64,000 bases of DNA from CAIQPS01 sp963721365 (lineage in GTDB: Bacteria; Actinomycetota; Thermoleophilia; RBG-16-64-13). Location: the NCBI GenBank assembly GCA_963721365.1, contig CAVRJE010000027.1, positions 1-64,000 of the forward strand, in the 5' to 3' direction. The notes beneath the pieces were generated by a model. It was not told the origin of the DNA. It saw only the letters and a list, made by a program, of their open reading frames with translations, and ran no database searches. The position numbers and the translations under genes are program-made. Every line of letters begins with the position of its first letter. Position 1 is the first letter of the stretch. Positions 57,258-64,000 of this stretch are shown one piece after another.

Positions 57258-58052
57258 ATGGAATCGCTCGTGGAATCTCACTACTCCAACGGCGGCCGGG
57301 GCTCTGTGCTTGCGGTCGTCCCCGCGCACAACGAGGCTGGAAGGATCGGCGCGGTGGTCGCCGCGGTGGCCGCCCAAGGCCTGCCCGTCCTCGTGGTCGA
57401 CGACGGCTCCGCCGACACGACCGGATCGGAGGCCTCTGCCGCCGGCGCCCAGGTGCTCCGGCTGGAGCCGAACCGGGGGAAGGGCGGGGCGCTAAAGGCG
57501 GGCTTTCGCGAAGCCCTCGCCATGAGGGCCGCGGGGGGCAGTGCCGCCGGTGTGGCCGCCCCGGCAGCCGGGTTCGACGAAGCGCGCCCTGGCTGGGCAG
57601 CGTTCCTGACCCTCGATGGTGACGGCCAGCATGATCCGGCCGAGATACCGCAGTTTCTCGCGGCTTGGGAGCGATCGGGCGCGGACCTGGTGGTAGGTAT
57701 GCGCGACTATGGCCAGATGCCGCCCATCCGCTGGTTCACCAACAGCGTCAGCCGATGGTTGTTCTCTCGGGCGCTGGGACAGCGGATCCCCGACAACCAA
57801 TCCGGCTACCGGCTCCACACCCGGCGGATAGCCGAGGCCGCGCTTGCAAGCGAGGAGCAAGGCTTCGCCTTCGAGGTGGAGGAGATAGCCATCTGTGTCG
57901 GGCGGGGCTACCAGCTCGCCTGGGTGCCGATCAAGACGATCTACGGGACCGAGAAGAGCGACATCAGGCCGTGGACCCACTTCTCCAGCTTCATGCGCGT
58001 CACGTGGCGCGCCCGCAAGCGGATGAGGGAGGAGCGGCGGGCGGCCGGATAG
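57258..58052 (+). CDS. GT2 glycosyltransferase, dolichyl/polyprenyl-phosphate mannosyltransferase-like
   Basis: 264 residues with the GT-A fold: VLAVVPAHNEAGRIGAVVA, the nucleotide-sugar motif VLVVDDGSADTTGSEA, ANRGKGGALKAGF-type loop (EPNRGKGGALKAGF), and the metal motif TLDGDGQHDP (DxD). There are no C-terminal membrane helices, as in short DPM synthases. An Ala/Gly insertion (MRAAGGSAAGVAAPAAG) before the DxD is unusual. It transfers a hexose from a nucleotide sugar to polyprenyl phosphate. It is 81 bp downstream of the GT39 gene, so both probably serve one glycosylation route. Confidence 0.87.
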   Translation: MESLVESHYSNGGRGSVLAVVPAHNEAGRIGAVVAAVAAQGLPVLVVDDGSADTTGSEASAAGAQVLRLEPNRGKGGALKAGFREALAMRAAGGSAAGVAAPAAGFDEARPGWAAFLTLDGDGQHDPAEIPQFLAAWERSGADLVVGMRDYGQMPPIRWFTNSVSRWLFSRALGQRIPDNQSGYRLHTRRIAEAALASEEQGFAFEVEEIAICVGRGYQLAWVPIKTIYGTEKSDIRPWTHFSSFMRVTWRARKRMREERRAAG

Positions 58053-58164
58053 GCGGCCGGCCGGATGGGCGGCCGACGCAGCCACCGGCGAGTCATCCTC
58101 CGCGCCCAGGGCGGGGCGCCTGAATGCTAGACTCGGTCGAAATCGACTACCGGGGGTAGGTGCA

Positions 58165-59019
58165 GTGGAGATCCGGCTGAACGCCAACGCAGCTCAACCA
58201 TTGGCAACCAAGGTCTTCTTCTGTGACGAAGAGGGATTCGAGGTCGCTTCGGTCATCGTCACGGGGAAGAGCGATGCCGTTCTCATCGACGCTCAGTGGA
58301 CGCTCTCGAGCGCCCACCGGGTCATCACCGAGATAGTGGAGACCGGAAAGAAGCTCACGACCATCTATCTGACCCACGCCCATCCCGATCACTACTTCGG
58401 GGCCGGCACGATCGCCCAGGCGTTCCCCGAAGCGCGGGTGGTGGCGGTACCGTCGGAAGCGGACATGATCAACGCCCAGTTCTTCGGGAAGATGGAGATC
58501 TGGGAGAACACCATAGGCGTCCATAACGTGTGCCGGCAGGCCGTGCACGTGGAGTCCCTCACCGAGGACTATATCGAGCTCGAGGGCCAGCGTCTGGAGA
58601 TCATCTCCAAGGTGATCGGCGACATGCGCTACAACACCATGGTCTGGATCCCCTCCATCAAGACGCTCTACGCGAGCGACGTGCTGTTCAACCAGGCCCA
58701 TCCCTTCACCTGCGAGATCACAGCCGAGGAGCGGCAGCAATGGGTCAGGGAGATCGACAAGATCGAGACCATGGGGGCGGAAGTCATCATCCCCGGGCAC
58801 CAGAGACCTGGGATGCAGTTCGACAGGAGCTCTCTCGACTTTACTCGCGAGTATCTCCTCGCCACGGAGGAGGAGCTGGCGCGGACGGACACCGTCGCCG
58901 ACTTCTACTACGTCATGGCGGAGCGCTTCCCGAACGCCCATCTCGTCCATCTGAGCAACGAGATGAACGCTAATGTGTTCAAGGGCGACCGGGACTGGCA
59001 TTGGCGCGAAGAGGAGTGA
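58165..59019 (+). CDS. MBL-fold metallohydrolase
   Basis: 284 residues. The metal motif THAHPDHY gives His71, His73, Asp75 and His76. Further ligands are in the region TLYASDVLFNQAHPF (Asp) and VIIPGHQRPG (His). It belongs to the beta-lactamase-fold hydrolases of the SdsA/VmrA type; hydrolysis of a small ester or lactone is most likely. The GTG start has gggggta upstream. It is 113 bp after the GT2 gene and 7 bp before the DUF1801 gene. Confidence 0.85.
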   Translation: MEIRLNANAAQPLATKVFFCDEEGFEVASVIVTGKSDAVLIDAQWTLSSAHRVITEIVETGKKLTTIYLTHAHPDHYFGAGTIAQAFPEARVVAVPSEADMINAQFFGKMEIWENTIGVHNVCRQAVHVESLTEDYIELEGQRLEIISKVIGDMRYNTMVWIPSIKTLYASDVLFNQAHPFTCEITAEERQQWVREIDKIETMGAEVIIPGHQRPGMQFDRSSLDFTREYLLATEEELARTDTVADFYYVMAERFPNAHLVHLSNEMNANVFKGDRDWHWREEE

Positions 59020-59026
59020 CACCGCT

Positions 59027-59397
59027 GTGGAGCGCCGGCCGGCGCCTGTCTCCATCGACGAGTACATAGCGGGGTTCCCGGCCGAGACGCAGCGCGCGCT
59101 CCAGCAACTGCGCACCACGATTCGGGCGGCGGCCCCGGGCGCCACCGAGAAGATAAGCTACGGCATCCCGGCGTTCGATCTTGCGGGGCGGCACTTGGTC
59201 TTCTTCGCCGCTTACGCGCGGCATATCGGTCTCTACCCGATCACGGGCGCCGTCGCGGAGGCATTAGGAGGAGAGTTGCAGCCCTTCAGGAGCGGGAAGG
59301 CCTCCGCTCGGTTCCCGCTGGACCGGCCATTGCCTTTGGAGTTGATCACGAAGATAGTCGAATGCATGGTGGCCGGGAGCGCCGGAGAACGACCTAG
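59027..59397 (+). CDS. DUF1801 (YdhG-like) protein, probable late frameshift
   Basis: About 123 residues from a GTG start. The family pattern is clear: SIDEYIAGFPAETQRALQQLRTTIRAA, TEKISYGIPAFDLAGRHLVFFAAYARHIGLYP, and SARFPLDRPLPLELITKIVE. The frame runs on to 59497 with an unusual tail; a one-base shift near 59370 gives the normal short ending and a stop at 59397. The fold is SufE/frataxin-like in shape (iron-chaperone-like) but unproven. It follows the MBL gene by 7 bp. Confidence 0.72.
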
Positions 59398-59475
59398 CGG
59401 CGGGCCGAAGATTACAGTTACTCGGTGTCGGGAATCGTGTGACCAGCAACTGCCAGAGACCGCGAGGAGGGAGAT

Positions 59476-60376
59476 ATGCGACCGGCCAAGATCGTAGCGA
59501 TCGTCATCGGCGCCTTGCTGATCCTTGTCGGCATCGGGGTGCTGGCCCCTGGGATCATCTTGCTGTCGATCAACGGGTCCTACAAGGATAGCTCCGGCTT
59601 CTTCTCGACCTCCGACCGCGCCCTCAGTTCGAGCCGGGTACGCTCTCATCACTCCCGATGTGAGGCTGAACATCGGCTCTGGGGACTGGATTCCCGGGCG
59701 GAGGATCGGTGCAGATCAGCGCGACTTCGAGCGGTACGGCTCCCGTCTTCATCGGCATTGGGCCTACGGACGCAGGTGAACGAGTATCTGAGCGGCGTGG
59801 CCTACGATGAGGTCACCAACCCGGAGATCCTCTCATCGTGGTTCTCCTCCGCGGCGGAGTATCGTCACCACGACGGGGGCGCGCCGTCGGCGCCGCCCGG
59901 ACAGCAGACCTTCTGGGTGGCCGAGCAGGAAGGGCAGGGCACCCAGACCGTCCAGTGGAACGTGCATGGCGGCGACTGGACTGCGGTGCTGATGAACGCC
60001 GATGCGAGTGCGCCGGTGAACGGCGAGCGTGAGCTTCGGTGCCCGGCTCGGCTTCTTGCTGCCTCTCGGCATCGGCTTGACCGTTGCCGGCGTGGTGCTC
60101 CTGGCGGTCGGGATCGTCCTGGTGGTCCTGGGGGCACGGCGGTCGCGGCCGCCGCTCCAACCCGGATACCCGGGCGGGGCTCCCTACGGGCCGCCGCAAC
60201 AGCCCCCCTACCAGCCGGCGCCCTATCAGCAACCGCCCTACACGGCGCCACCCCACGCGCCGCCGTCCTACCAGCAGCCGCCGCAGGAGCAGGCGCCCTA
60301 TGCTGCCCCCGCCGCGCCACCGCCGGTCGCCCCTCCCGAGGCCGACAAGCCCGCTACGGCACCGGAGGACACCTAG
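59476..60376 (+). CDS. Membrane protein with Pro/Tyr/Gln-rich tail, frameshifted
   Basis: About 299 residues. A first helix (IVAIVIGALLILVGIGVLAPG) is followed by a beta-rich extracytoplasmic domain spread over frames (AGYALITPDVRLNIGSGDW, TAPVFIGIGPTDA, VNEYLSGVAYDEVTN, WNVHGGDWTAVLMNAD). A second helix (LGFLLPLGIGLTVAGVVLL) precedes a cytoplasmic tail of about 75 residues rich in Pro, Tyr and Gln (PPYQPAPYQQPPY). Shifts near 59635, 59700-59775 and 60027 are needed. Such tails occur in actinobacterial envelope proteins. Function unknown. The ATG follows ggaggga. Confidence 0.7.
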
Positions 60377-60449
60377 GCTAGGAGCCTGCCCGGCGCGCGG
60401 CCTTCCCTGGGTGTGCCCGAGCGGTCTGCGTCAGCGGTTACAGAAAAGC

Positions 60450-60485
60450 CGAGCCCCGCGCGGCGCATCCGCCGCGCGGGGCTCG
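60450..60485 (-). terminator. Strong terminator of the META lipoprotein gene
   Basis: A perfect 16-bp stem (arm cgagccccgcgcggcg) with a 4-nt loop. The A-run aaaa on the plus strand just before it gives a T-run after the hairpin on the minus strand. It is 20 bp past the lipoprotein stop. Confidence 0.8.
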
Positions 60486-60504
60486 CACTGCAGATAGAAG
60501 CAGG

Positions 60505-61308
60505 TTACTTAGCCACGTACTGGGCCAGCGCCGCACCCGTCGCGTCACGCAGCCACAACTCGTCGCCTTCGATCGAGTAGGTCGCGGTCTTGGGCAGGGC
60601 GGCCAGGTAGGCGGCTTCCTGCGCCATCAGCGCATCAGGGCCCGCCATCATGGTGCTGGCGATCTGCGCATCGATGGTCATCTTGTCCGGGTCGGAGGTG
60701 GTGTACTTCGCCGTATACTGGTTGACGCTCGCATTGCCCGCCAAAGTACCATCGGCGCCGAAAACGGCCGTTATGGTGCTGTCGGCGGCGAGTGACTGGA
60801 GCGCGTCTTTGCCGTTGTTGTAGGCGAGGGCCTGCCATTCTGTCCCCGTGAGAGCGGTCGGCTCCACTACCTGGTATTTCACCAATACCTTGCCTTTGTC
60901 GTCAAGCAGCGTCAGGGAGTCGCCGGTGACTTCGTAGGTCGCCGCCTTCTGCAGCGCCGCGAAATAGGCCTGCTCCTGAGCCATAGCGTCCTCAGGGCCG
61001 GCCATCTGCGTGCTGATCAGGACTCCGATCTGGATCGTGTTGCCGGGGCCGGTCGTATAAGGCCCACCGTAGCTGTTGACGGTGCCGGTGCCGGTCACCT
61101 TGCCCGTGGCGAACTTGGCCGTAGCCGCGCTCCCCTTGGTGGCGAGGACCGACTTGACCCCCGCGATCTCGGTCGCCTTCCAGGTCTTGCCCTCGAGAGC
61201 CTTGGAGTCGTCCGCCGTGCTGCCGCTGCCGCACCCGGCGAGGGCCATGACGGACAGTGCGAGCACCGCCGCGCACGCGATCGAGATGACGGGCAGAGAA
61301 CGCTTCAT
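60505..61308 (-). CDS. Lipoprotein with two META/HslJ-like domains
   Basis: 267 residues. A signal peptide with lipobox LAGC (Cys26) precedes a Ser/Thr-rich linker. Two repeats of a META-type domain follow, each with a TW start (GKTWKATEIAGVKSVL and GTEWQALAYNNGKDAL), a VNSYGGPYTTGPGN / VNQYTAKYTTSDPD block, a TQMAGPEDAMAQEQAYFAAL / TMMAGPDALMAQEAAYLAAL block and an L-L-D/R-D end strand. It is anchored on the outer face of the membrane. META domains occur in heat-shock HslJ and protease-inhibitor-like proteins. The internal duplication is clear. Confidence 0.87.
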   Translation of the reverse strand: MKRSLPVISIACAAVLALSVMALAGCGSGSTADDSKALEGKTWKATEIAGVKSVLATKGSAATAKFATGKVTGTGTVNSYGGPYTTGPGNTIQIGVLISTQMAGPEDAMAQEQAYFAALQKAATYEVTGDSLTLLDDKGKVLVKYQVVEPTALTGTEWQALAYNNGKDALQSLAADSTITAVFGADGTLAGNASVNQYTAKYTTSDPDKMTIDAQIASTMMAGPDALMAQEAAYLAALPKTATYSIEGDELWLRDATGAALAQYVAK

Positions 61309-61481
61309 GTGTCATACCTCCATTATCCATTTGACCATTCCACGCCGCCCTGTCCGGCGCGTGGCCCGACTCCAGCCCGGGCGTCGGACGCCGTGGCTGA
61401 GGACCTGGTTCCGCATCCATTGTTACGATATGCGGTAGCATCGGTGGGTCGAACGCGCGGTAGAAATCGGAGATACGGCTG

Positions 61482-62390
61482 ATGAACCTTCTGCAAGCCA
61501 TCGGTAACACTCCTCTGGTCGAGCTCGTGAACCTCAACCCGAATCCGAACGCCAAGGTGCTCTGCAAGCTCGAGGGCTGCAATCCTGGTGGATCGGTGAA
61601 GGACCGTCCCGCCCTCTACATGATCACCAAAGCCGAAGAGAGCGGAGAGCTCACTCCGGACAAGATCATCCTGGAGCCGACCTCCGGTAACACCGGTATC
61701 GCCATCGCCATGATCGGTGCCGCCAAGGGCTACGAGGTGCAACTCTGCATGCCCGAGTGCGTCAGCACCGAGCGGCGGCTGATACTGGAGGGCTTCGGAG
61801 CCCATGTCTTTCCTACCTCGGCCAAGGACAACATCGACGGCGCCATCCGTCAGGCCCACGCTCTCATGGAGGAGTTCCCGGGCAAGTACTACATGCCCAA
61901 CCAGTACGACAACGAGGCCAATGCTCTGTCGCACTTCGAGACGACCGGTCCCGAGGTCTACCGGCAGACCAACGGCGAGGTGGACTACTTCGTGGCAGGC
62001 ATGGGCACGTCGGGCACGCTGATGGGCACGGGCAGGTATCTGAAGTCGGTGAAGCCCGCCGTGAAGATCGTCGGCGTCGAGCCGGCCATGGGGCACACCA
62101 TCCAGGGGCTCAAGAACATGACGGAGTCCATGGTACCGGGCATCTACCATCGGGAAGAGCTCGATCTCAAGGAGATGGTCGACGACGGCGAAGCCTTCGA
62201 GACCACCCGGCTTCTGGCGACCAGGGAGGGGCTGTTCGTCGGCACCTCAGGGGGGGCGGCGGCAGCGGTGGCGCTGCGCATCGCCAAGCGGATCGAAGGC
62301 GGGACGATCGTGGTGATCCTTCCCGACCGGGGCGACCGGTATCTGAGCACGATGCAATTCAGGTCCGTGTGCGCCAAGTGTCCGCCGTGA
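61482..62390 (+). CDS. cysK: Cysteine synthase (PLP-dependent)
   Basis: 302 residues. The PLP Lys40 is in GGSVKDRPALYM. The substrate loop is PTSGNTGIAIAMIGAAKGY. The phosphate-binding loop is GMGTSGTLMGTGRYLK, with GTSGGAAAAVALRIAKR near the C-terminus. It makes L-cysteine from O-acetylserine (or O-phosphoserine) and sulfide or thiosulfate; CysK and CysM types cannot be told apart by eye. It lies 31 bp before the RdhA-like gene on the same strand. There is no serine acetyltransferase nearby. Confidence 0.9.
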   Translation: MNLLQAIGNTPLVELVNLNPNPNAKVLCKLEGCNPGGSVKDRPALYMITKAEESGELTPDKIILEPTSGNTGIAIAMIGAAKGYEVQLCMPECVSTERRLILEGFGAHVFPTSAKDNIDGAIRQAHALMEEFPGKYYMPNQYDNEANALSHFETTGPEVYRQTNGEVDYFVAGMGTSGTLMGTGRYLKSVKPAVKIVGVEPAMGHTIQGLKNMTESMVPGIYHREELDLKEMVDDGEAFETTRLLATREGLFVGTSGGAAAAVALRIAKRIEGGTIVVILPDRGDRYLSTMQFRSVCAKCPP

Positions 62391-62421
62391 TGCCGTAGGC
62401 GCGGCCGGCAAAGGAGAGGGT

Positions 62422-63627
62422 ATGAGACAGGGGAGAGGCAGTTACAGGGGCGGGCACGGGCCCTATCCGGATCACGTCCTCAAGCGGGTCGATCGCCCGA
62501 CGACGTTCATCGACGACGATGCCGTGCCGCGGGTCGACGAACGCGACGGCGGCTTCGTCCGGGCCACCAGGGGCGAGTACGGCCCCGGCCTCCAAAGGGA
62601 GGTCAAGCGCTTCGTGCCCAAGCATCCGCTTTCCGGGGCCCTGGCCACGATGACCACCGCCCTTGGAGGCCTCGTGGAGCCTTCGAACCCCGACTTCGAC
62701 CCCTCGCGCAGCCCGTGGGCCACCTCCGGCTGGAGCCCGATGCCGCCGGTGGCGGGGAAGAAGGCGCCCGGCACGGAAGACCCCGCGGCCATGGCGGCGC
62801 ACATCAAGGCCACCGCGTACTTTCTGCGCGCCGACGCAGTCGGGGTGTGCGAGTTGCCCCGCTATGCCGTGTTCACCCACAGCAAGTTCGACGGGTCCGA
62901 GATCCACCTGGACCACCCATACGCGATCGGCATCCTCGTGGACCAGGACTGGCCCACCGCCCACGCCTTCACCGGCGACGACTGGATCAGCAACTCCATG
63001 AGTTTTCTGGCCTACTCCAACTCGGGGTTCATCGCCTGCGTACTGGCCGACTACATCCGCAGGCTCGGCTATAGCGCCCGGGCGCACCATGCCCGCAACT
63101 ACCAGGTCAACCTCCCGCCGATCCTGCTCTGGGCCGGGCTGGGAGAGATGTGCCGCATCGGCGACATCGTGCTCAACCCTTTCCTGGGGCCGCGTTTCAA
63201 GGCGGCGGTCGTCACCACCGACATGCCGCTCGTGCCCGACAAGCCCATCGACTTCGGGCTTCAGGGCTTCTGCGCCACATGCAAGAAGTGCGCGCGCGAG
63301 TGTCCTTCGCAGGCGATCAGCGACGGCGCCAAGGTCATGTATAACGGCTACGAGAAATGGCAGTGCGACGTACGCCGGTGCACCTCCCATCGCGTCGGCA
63401 ATCAACATGGAGCGGGCTGCGGCACGTGCATCAAAGTCTGTCCGTGGAACAAGCCGTTCACGCCCTTCCACCGCGCCATGGGCTCGCTCATGCGCAACGT
63501 GCCGCCGGCCCGCCGCCTTGCGGTGTGGGGCGACGACCTCCTGGGCTACGGCAAGGAGAGCCCGCAAGGACAAGTGGTGGCTCGATCTGGAGGACATGGA
63601 CGGCGAGCTGGTGCGGCCTGGCGATAG
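62422..63627 (+). CDS. Reductive-dehalogenase-like (RdhA/QueG-related) corrinoid Fe-S protein, C-terminal frameshift
   Basis: About 400 residues. A long N-terminal part with TAYFLRADAVGVCELPRY and DWISNSMSFLAYSNSGFIACVLADYIRRLGYSAR (two typical cobamide-domain blocks) precedes two cluster motifs: CATCKKCARECPSQAI and GCGTCIKVCPWNKP, as in RdhA. The end LLGYGKES is followed by a frameshift near 63567; the frame reading RKDKWWLDLEDMDGEL is the family's normal ending. There is no Tat signal and no RdhB membrane anchor gene, so it is probably cytoplasmic and not a classical respiratory dehalogenase. The role may be reductive dehalogenation or another corrinoid reduction. Aaaggagaggg precedes the ATG. 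Confidence 0.8.
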   Translation: MRQGRGSYRGGHGPYPDHVLKRVDRPTTFIDDDAVPRVDERDGGFVRATRGEYGPGLQREVKRFVPKHPLSGALATMTTALGGLVEPSNPDFDPSRSPWATSGWSPMPPVAGKKAPGTEDPAAMAAHIKATAYFLRADAVGVCELPRYAVFTHSKFDGSEIHLDHPYAIGILVDQDWPTAHAFTGDDWISNSMSFLAYSNSGFIACVLADYIRRLGYSARAHHARNYQVNLPPILLWAGLGEMCRIGDIVLNPFLGPRFKAAVVTTDMPLVPDKPIDFGLQGFCATCKKCARECPSQAISDGAKVMYNGYEKWQCDVRRCTSHRVGNQHGAGCGTCIKVCPWNKPFTPFHRAMGSLMRNVPPARRLAVWGDDLLGYGKESPQGQVVARSGGHGRRAGAAWR

Positions 63628-63740
63628 AGGGGCGCGGGCGCCAGTAACCGTCAGCGGGCGCGGGAGATCGCCGTGTGCCGGGCGGAAAAGGCGGGAGAAG
63701 CTATCATATGCGACCACACTGAAGTCGCTGGAGGTAATCC

Positions 63741-63950
63741 TTGCAAGGCCGTATCGAGATCGACGGGGAGCGCTGCAAAGGCTGCCTGTTCTGCATAGAG
63801 CTCTGTCCGAAGAAGAGCATCCATCTTTCCGAAGAACTGAATCTCAAGGGGTATTTCGTCGCCGCCTTCGCTGAGGGCGACGGGTGCAACGGCTGCGGCA
63901 TCTGCGCGCTCATGTGCCCCGAAGTCGCCATCGAGGTGGAGAGAGCATGA
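63741..63950 (+). CDS. korD: 2-oxoacid:ferredoxin oxidoreductase delta (ferredoxin) subunit
   Basis: 69 residues with two cluster motifs: CKGCLFCIELCP and CNGCGICALMCP (2[4Fe-4S]). Composition and the directly following alpha-subunit start identify the KorD-type subunit of a 2-oxoglutarate or branched-chain 2-oxoacid:ferredoxin oxidoreductase. The start is TTG with a strong ggaggtaat site. Its stop overlaps the next ATG. Confidence 0.85.
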   Translation: MQGRIEIDGERCKGCLFCIELCPKKSIHLSEELNLKGYFVAAFAEGDGCNGCGICALMCPEVAIEVERA

Positions 63951-64000
63951 AGCGCCTTATGAGCGGGAACGCCGCGCTGGCCGAGGCGGCGATACTTTCC
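63947..64000 (+). CDS. korA: 2-oxoacid:ferredoxin oxidoreductase alpha subunit, 5' end only
   Basis: The first 18 codons read MKRLMSGNAALAEAAILS, the usual start of KorA-type alpha subunits (MKRLM.GN.A.AEAA). The gene runs off the window. It overlaps KorD by an ATGA junction. Confidence 0.78.
   Translation, partial: MKRLMSGNAALAEAAILS

Noticed and set aside
60400..60450. Segment gtgcccgagcgg resembling a serine tRNA D-arm
   Set aside because: No acceptor stem, anticodon arm or T-arm can be folded around it; the following sequence is a terminator hairpin.

Overview
The window is a high-GC, gene-dense bacterial chromosome segment. The mix of families fits a member of the Actinomycetota living anaerobically or facultatively: small SHOCT-domain membrane proteins, HdeD, a DUF4239 bestrophin-like protein, DUF6325-like proteins, a META lipoprotein and DHA2 exporters, next to a glycyl radical enzyme, an anaerobic sulfatase-maturing enzyme, a reductive-dehalogenase-like protein and a 2-oxoacid:ferredoxin oxidoreductase. 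No rRNA gene, tRNA gene, phage, IS element or CRISPR array was seen. The class-level placement is an inference. About two dozen of some 60 genes are broken by one-base shifts, often in G/C runs, although both halves keep family motifs. I read most of these as assembly or sequencing indels and give each gene as one interrupted CDS.

Layout. 0.1-1.8 kb: frameshifted SulP transporter. 1.9-7.2 kb: AI-2E transporter, small winged-helix protein, large GH63-like glucosidase, small membrane proteins. 7.4-15.6 kb: plus-strand run of membrane proteins with overlapping start/stop codons (HdeD, K+ channel, holin-phosphodiesterase fusion, second SulP, YihY). 15.6-20.9 kb: minus-strand CPA1 antiporter, arylsulfatase and its radical-SAM maturase. 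21-27.5 kb: bestrophin-like and voltage-gated channel proteins, SHOCT protein, DMT transporter, B12-binding radical SAM protein, lipocalin. 27.6-32.3 kb: minus-strand CoA-disulfide-reductase/rhodanese, gluconokinase, cyclase, glucose-dehydrogenase-like MDR and TetR. 32.3-38.3 kb: divergent glycyl radical enzyme operon. 38.4-39.8 kb: two DUF6325-like genes flanking a Gly/Pro tandem-repeat protein. 39.9-45.1 kb: DHA2 exporter, second TetR, and a divergent cassette of DszB-like desulfinase, rhodanese and BASS transporter. 45.1-52.9 kb: DUF188, PASTA, DUF169, SDR, ERG24-like reductase, catalase, second AI-2E transporter, MntP. 52.9-60.4 kb: acyl-CoA synthetase, PH-like membrane protein, two glycosyltransferases, MBL hydrolase, DUF1801, Pro-rich membrane protein. 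60.5-64 kb: META lipoprotein, cysteine synthase, RdhA-like protein, KorD and the start of KorA.

Two cassettes stand out. The first is a glycyl radical enzyme operon (enzyme, PFK-fold protein with replaced catalytic residues, activase, winged-helix/4Fe-4S protein) behind a near-consensus promoter and divergent from a TetR. The second is a DszB-like desulfinase keeping the Cys/His/Arg catalytic set, followed by a rhodanese and a BASS transporter, and divergent from a TetR clearly paralogous to the first. The related regulators suggest that the two cassettes answer related ligands. Together with the sulfatase pair, two SulP proteins, a rhodanese fusion and cysteine synthase, they give the window an organosulfur and anaerobic-radical flavour. 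The substrates remain unknown.
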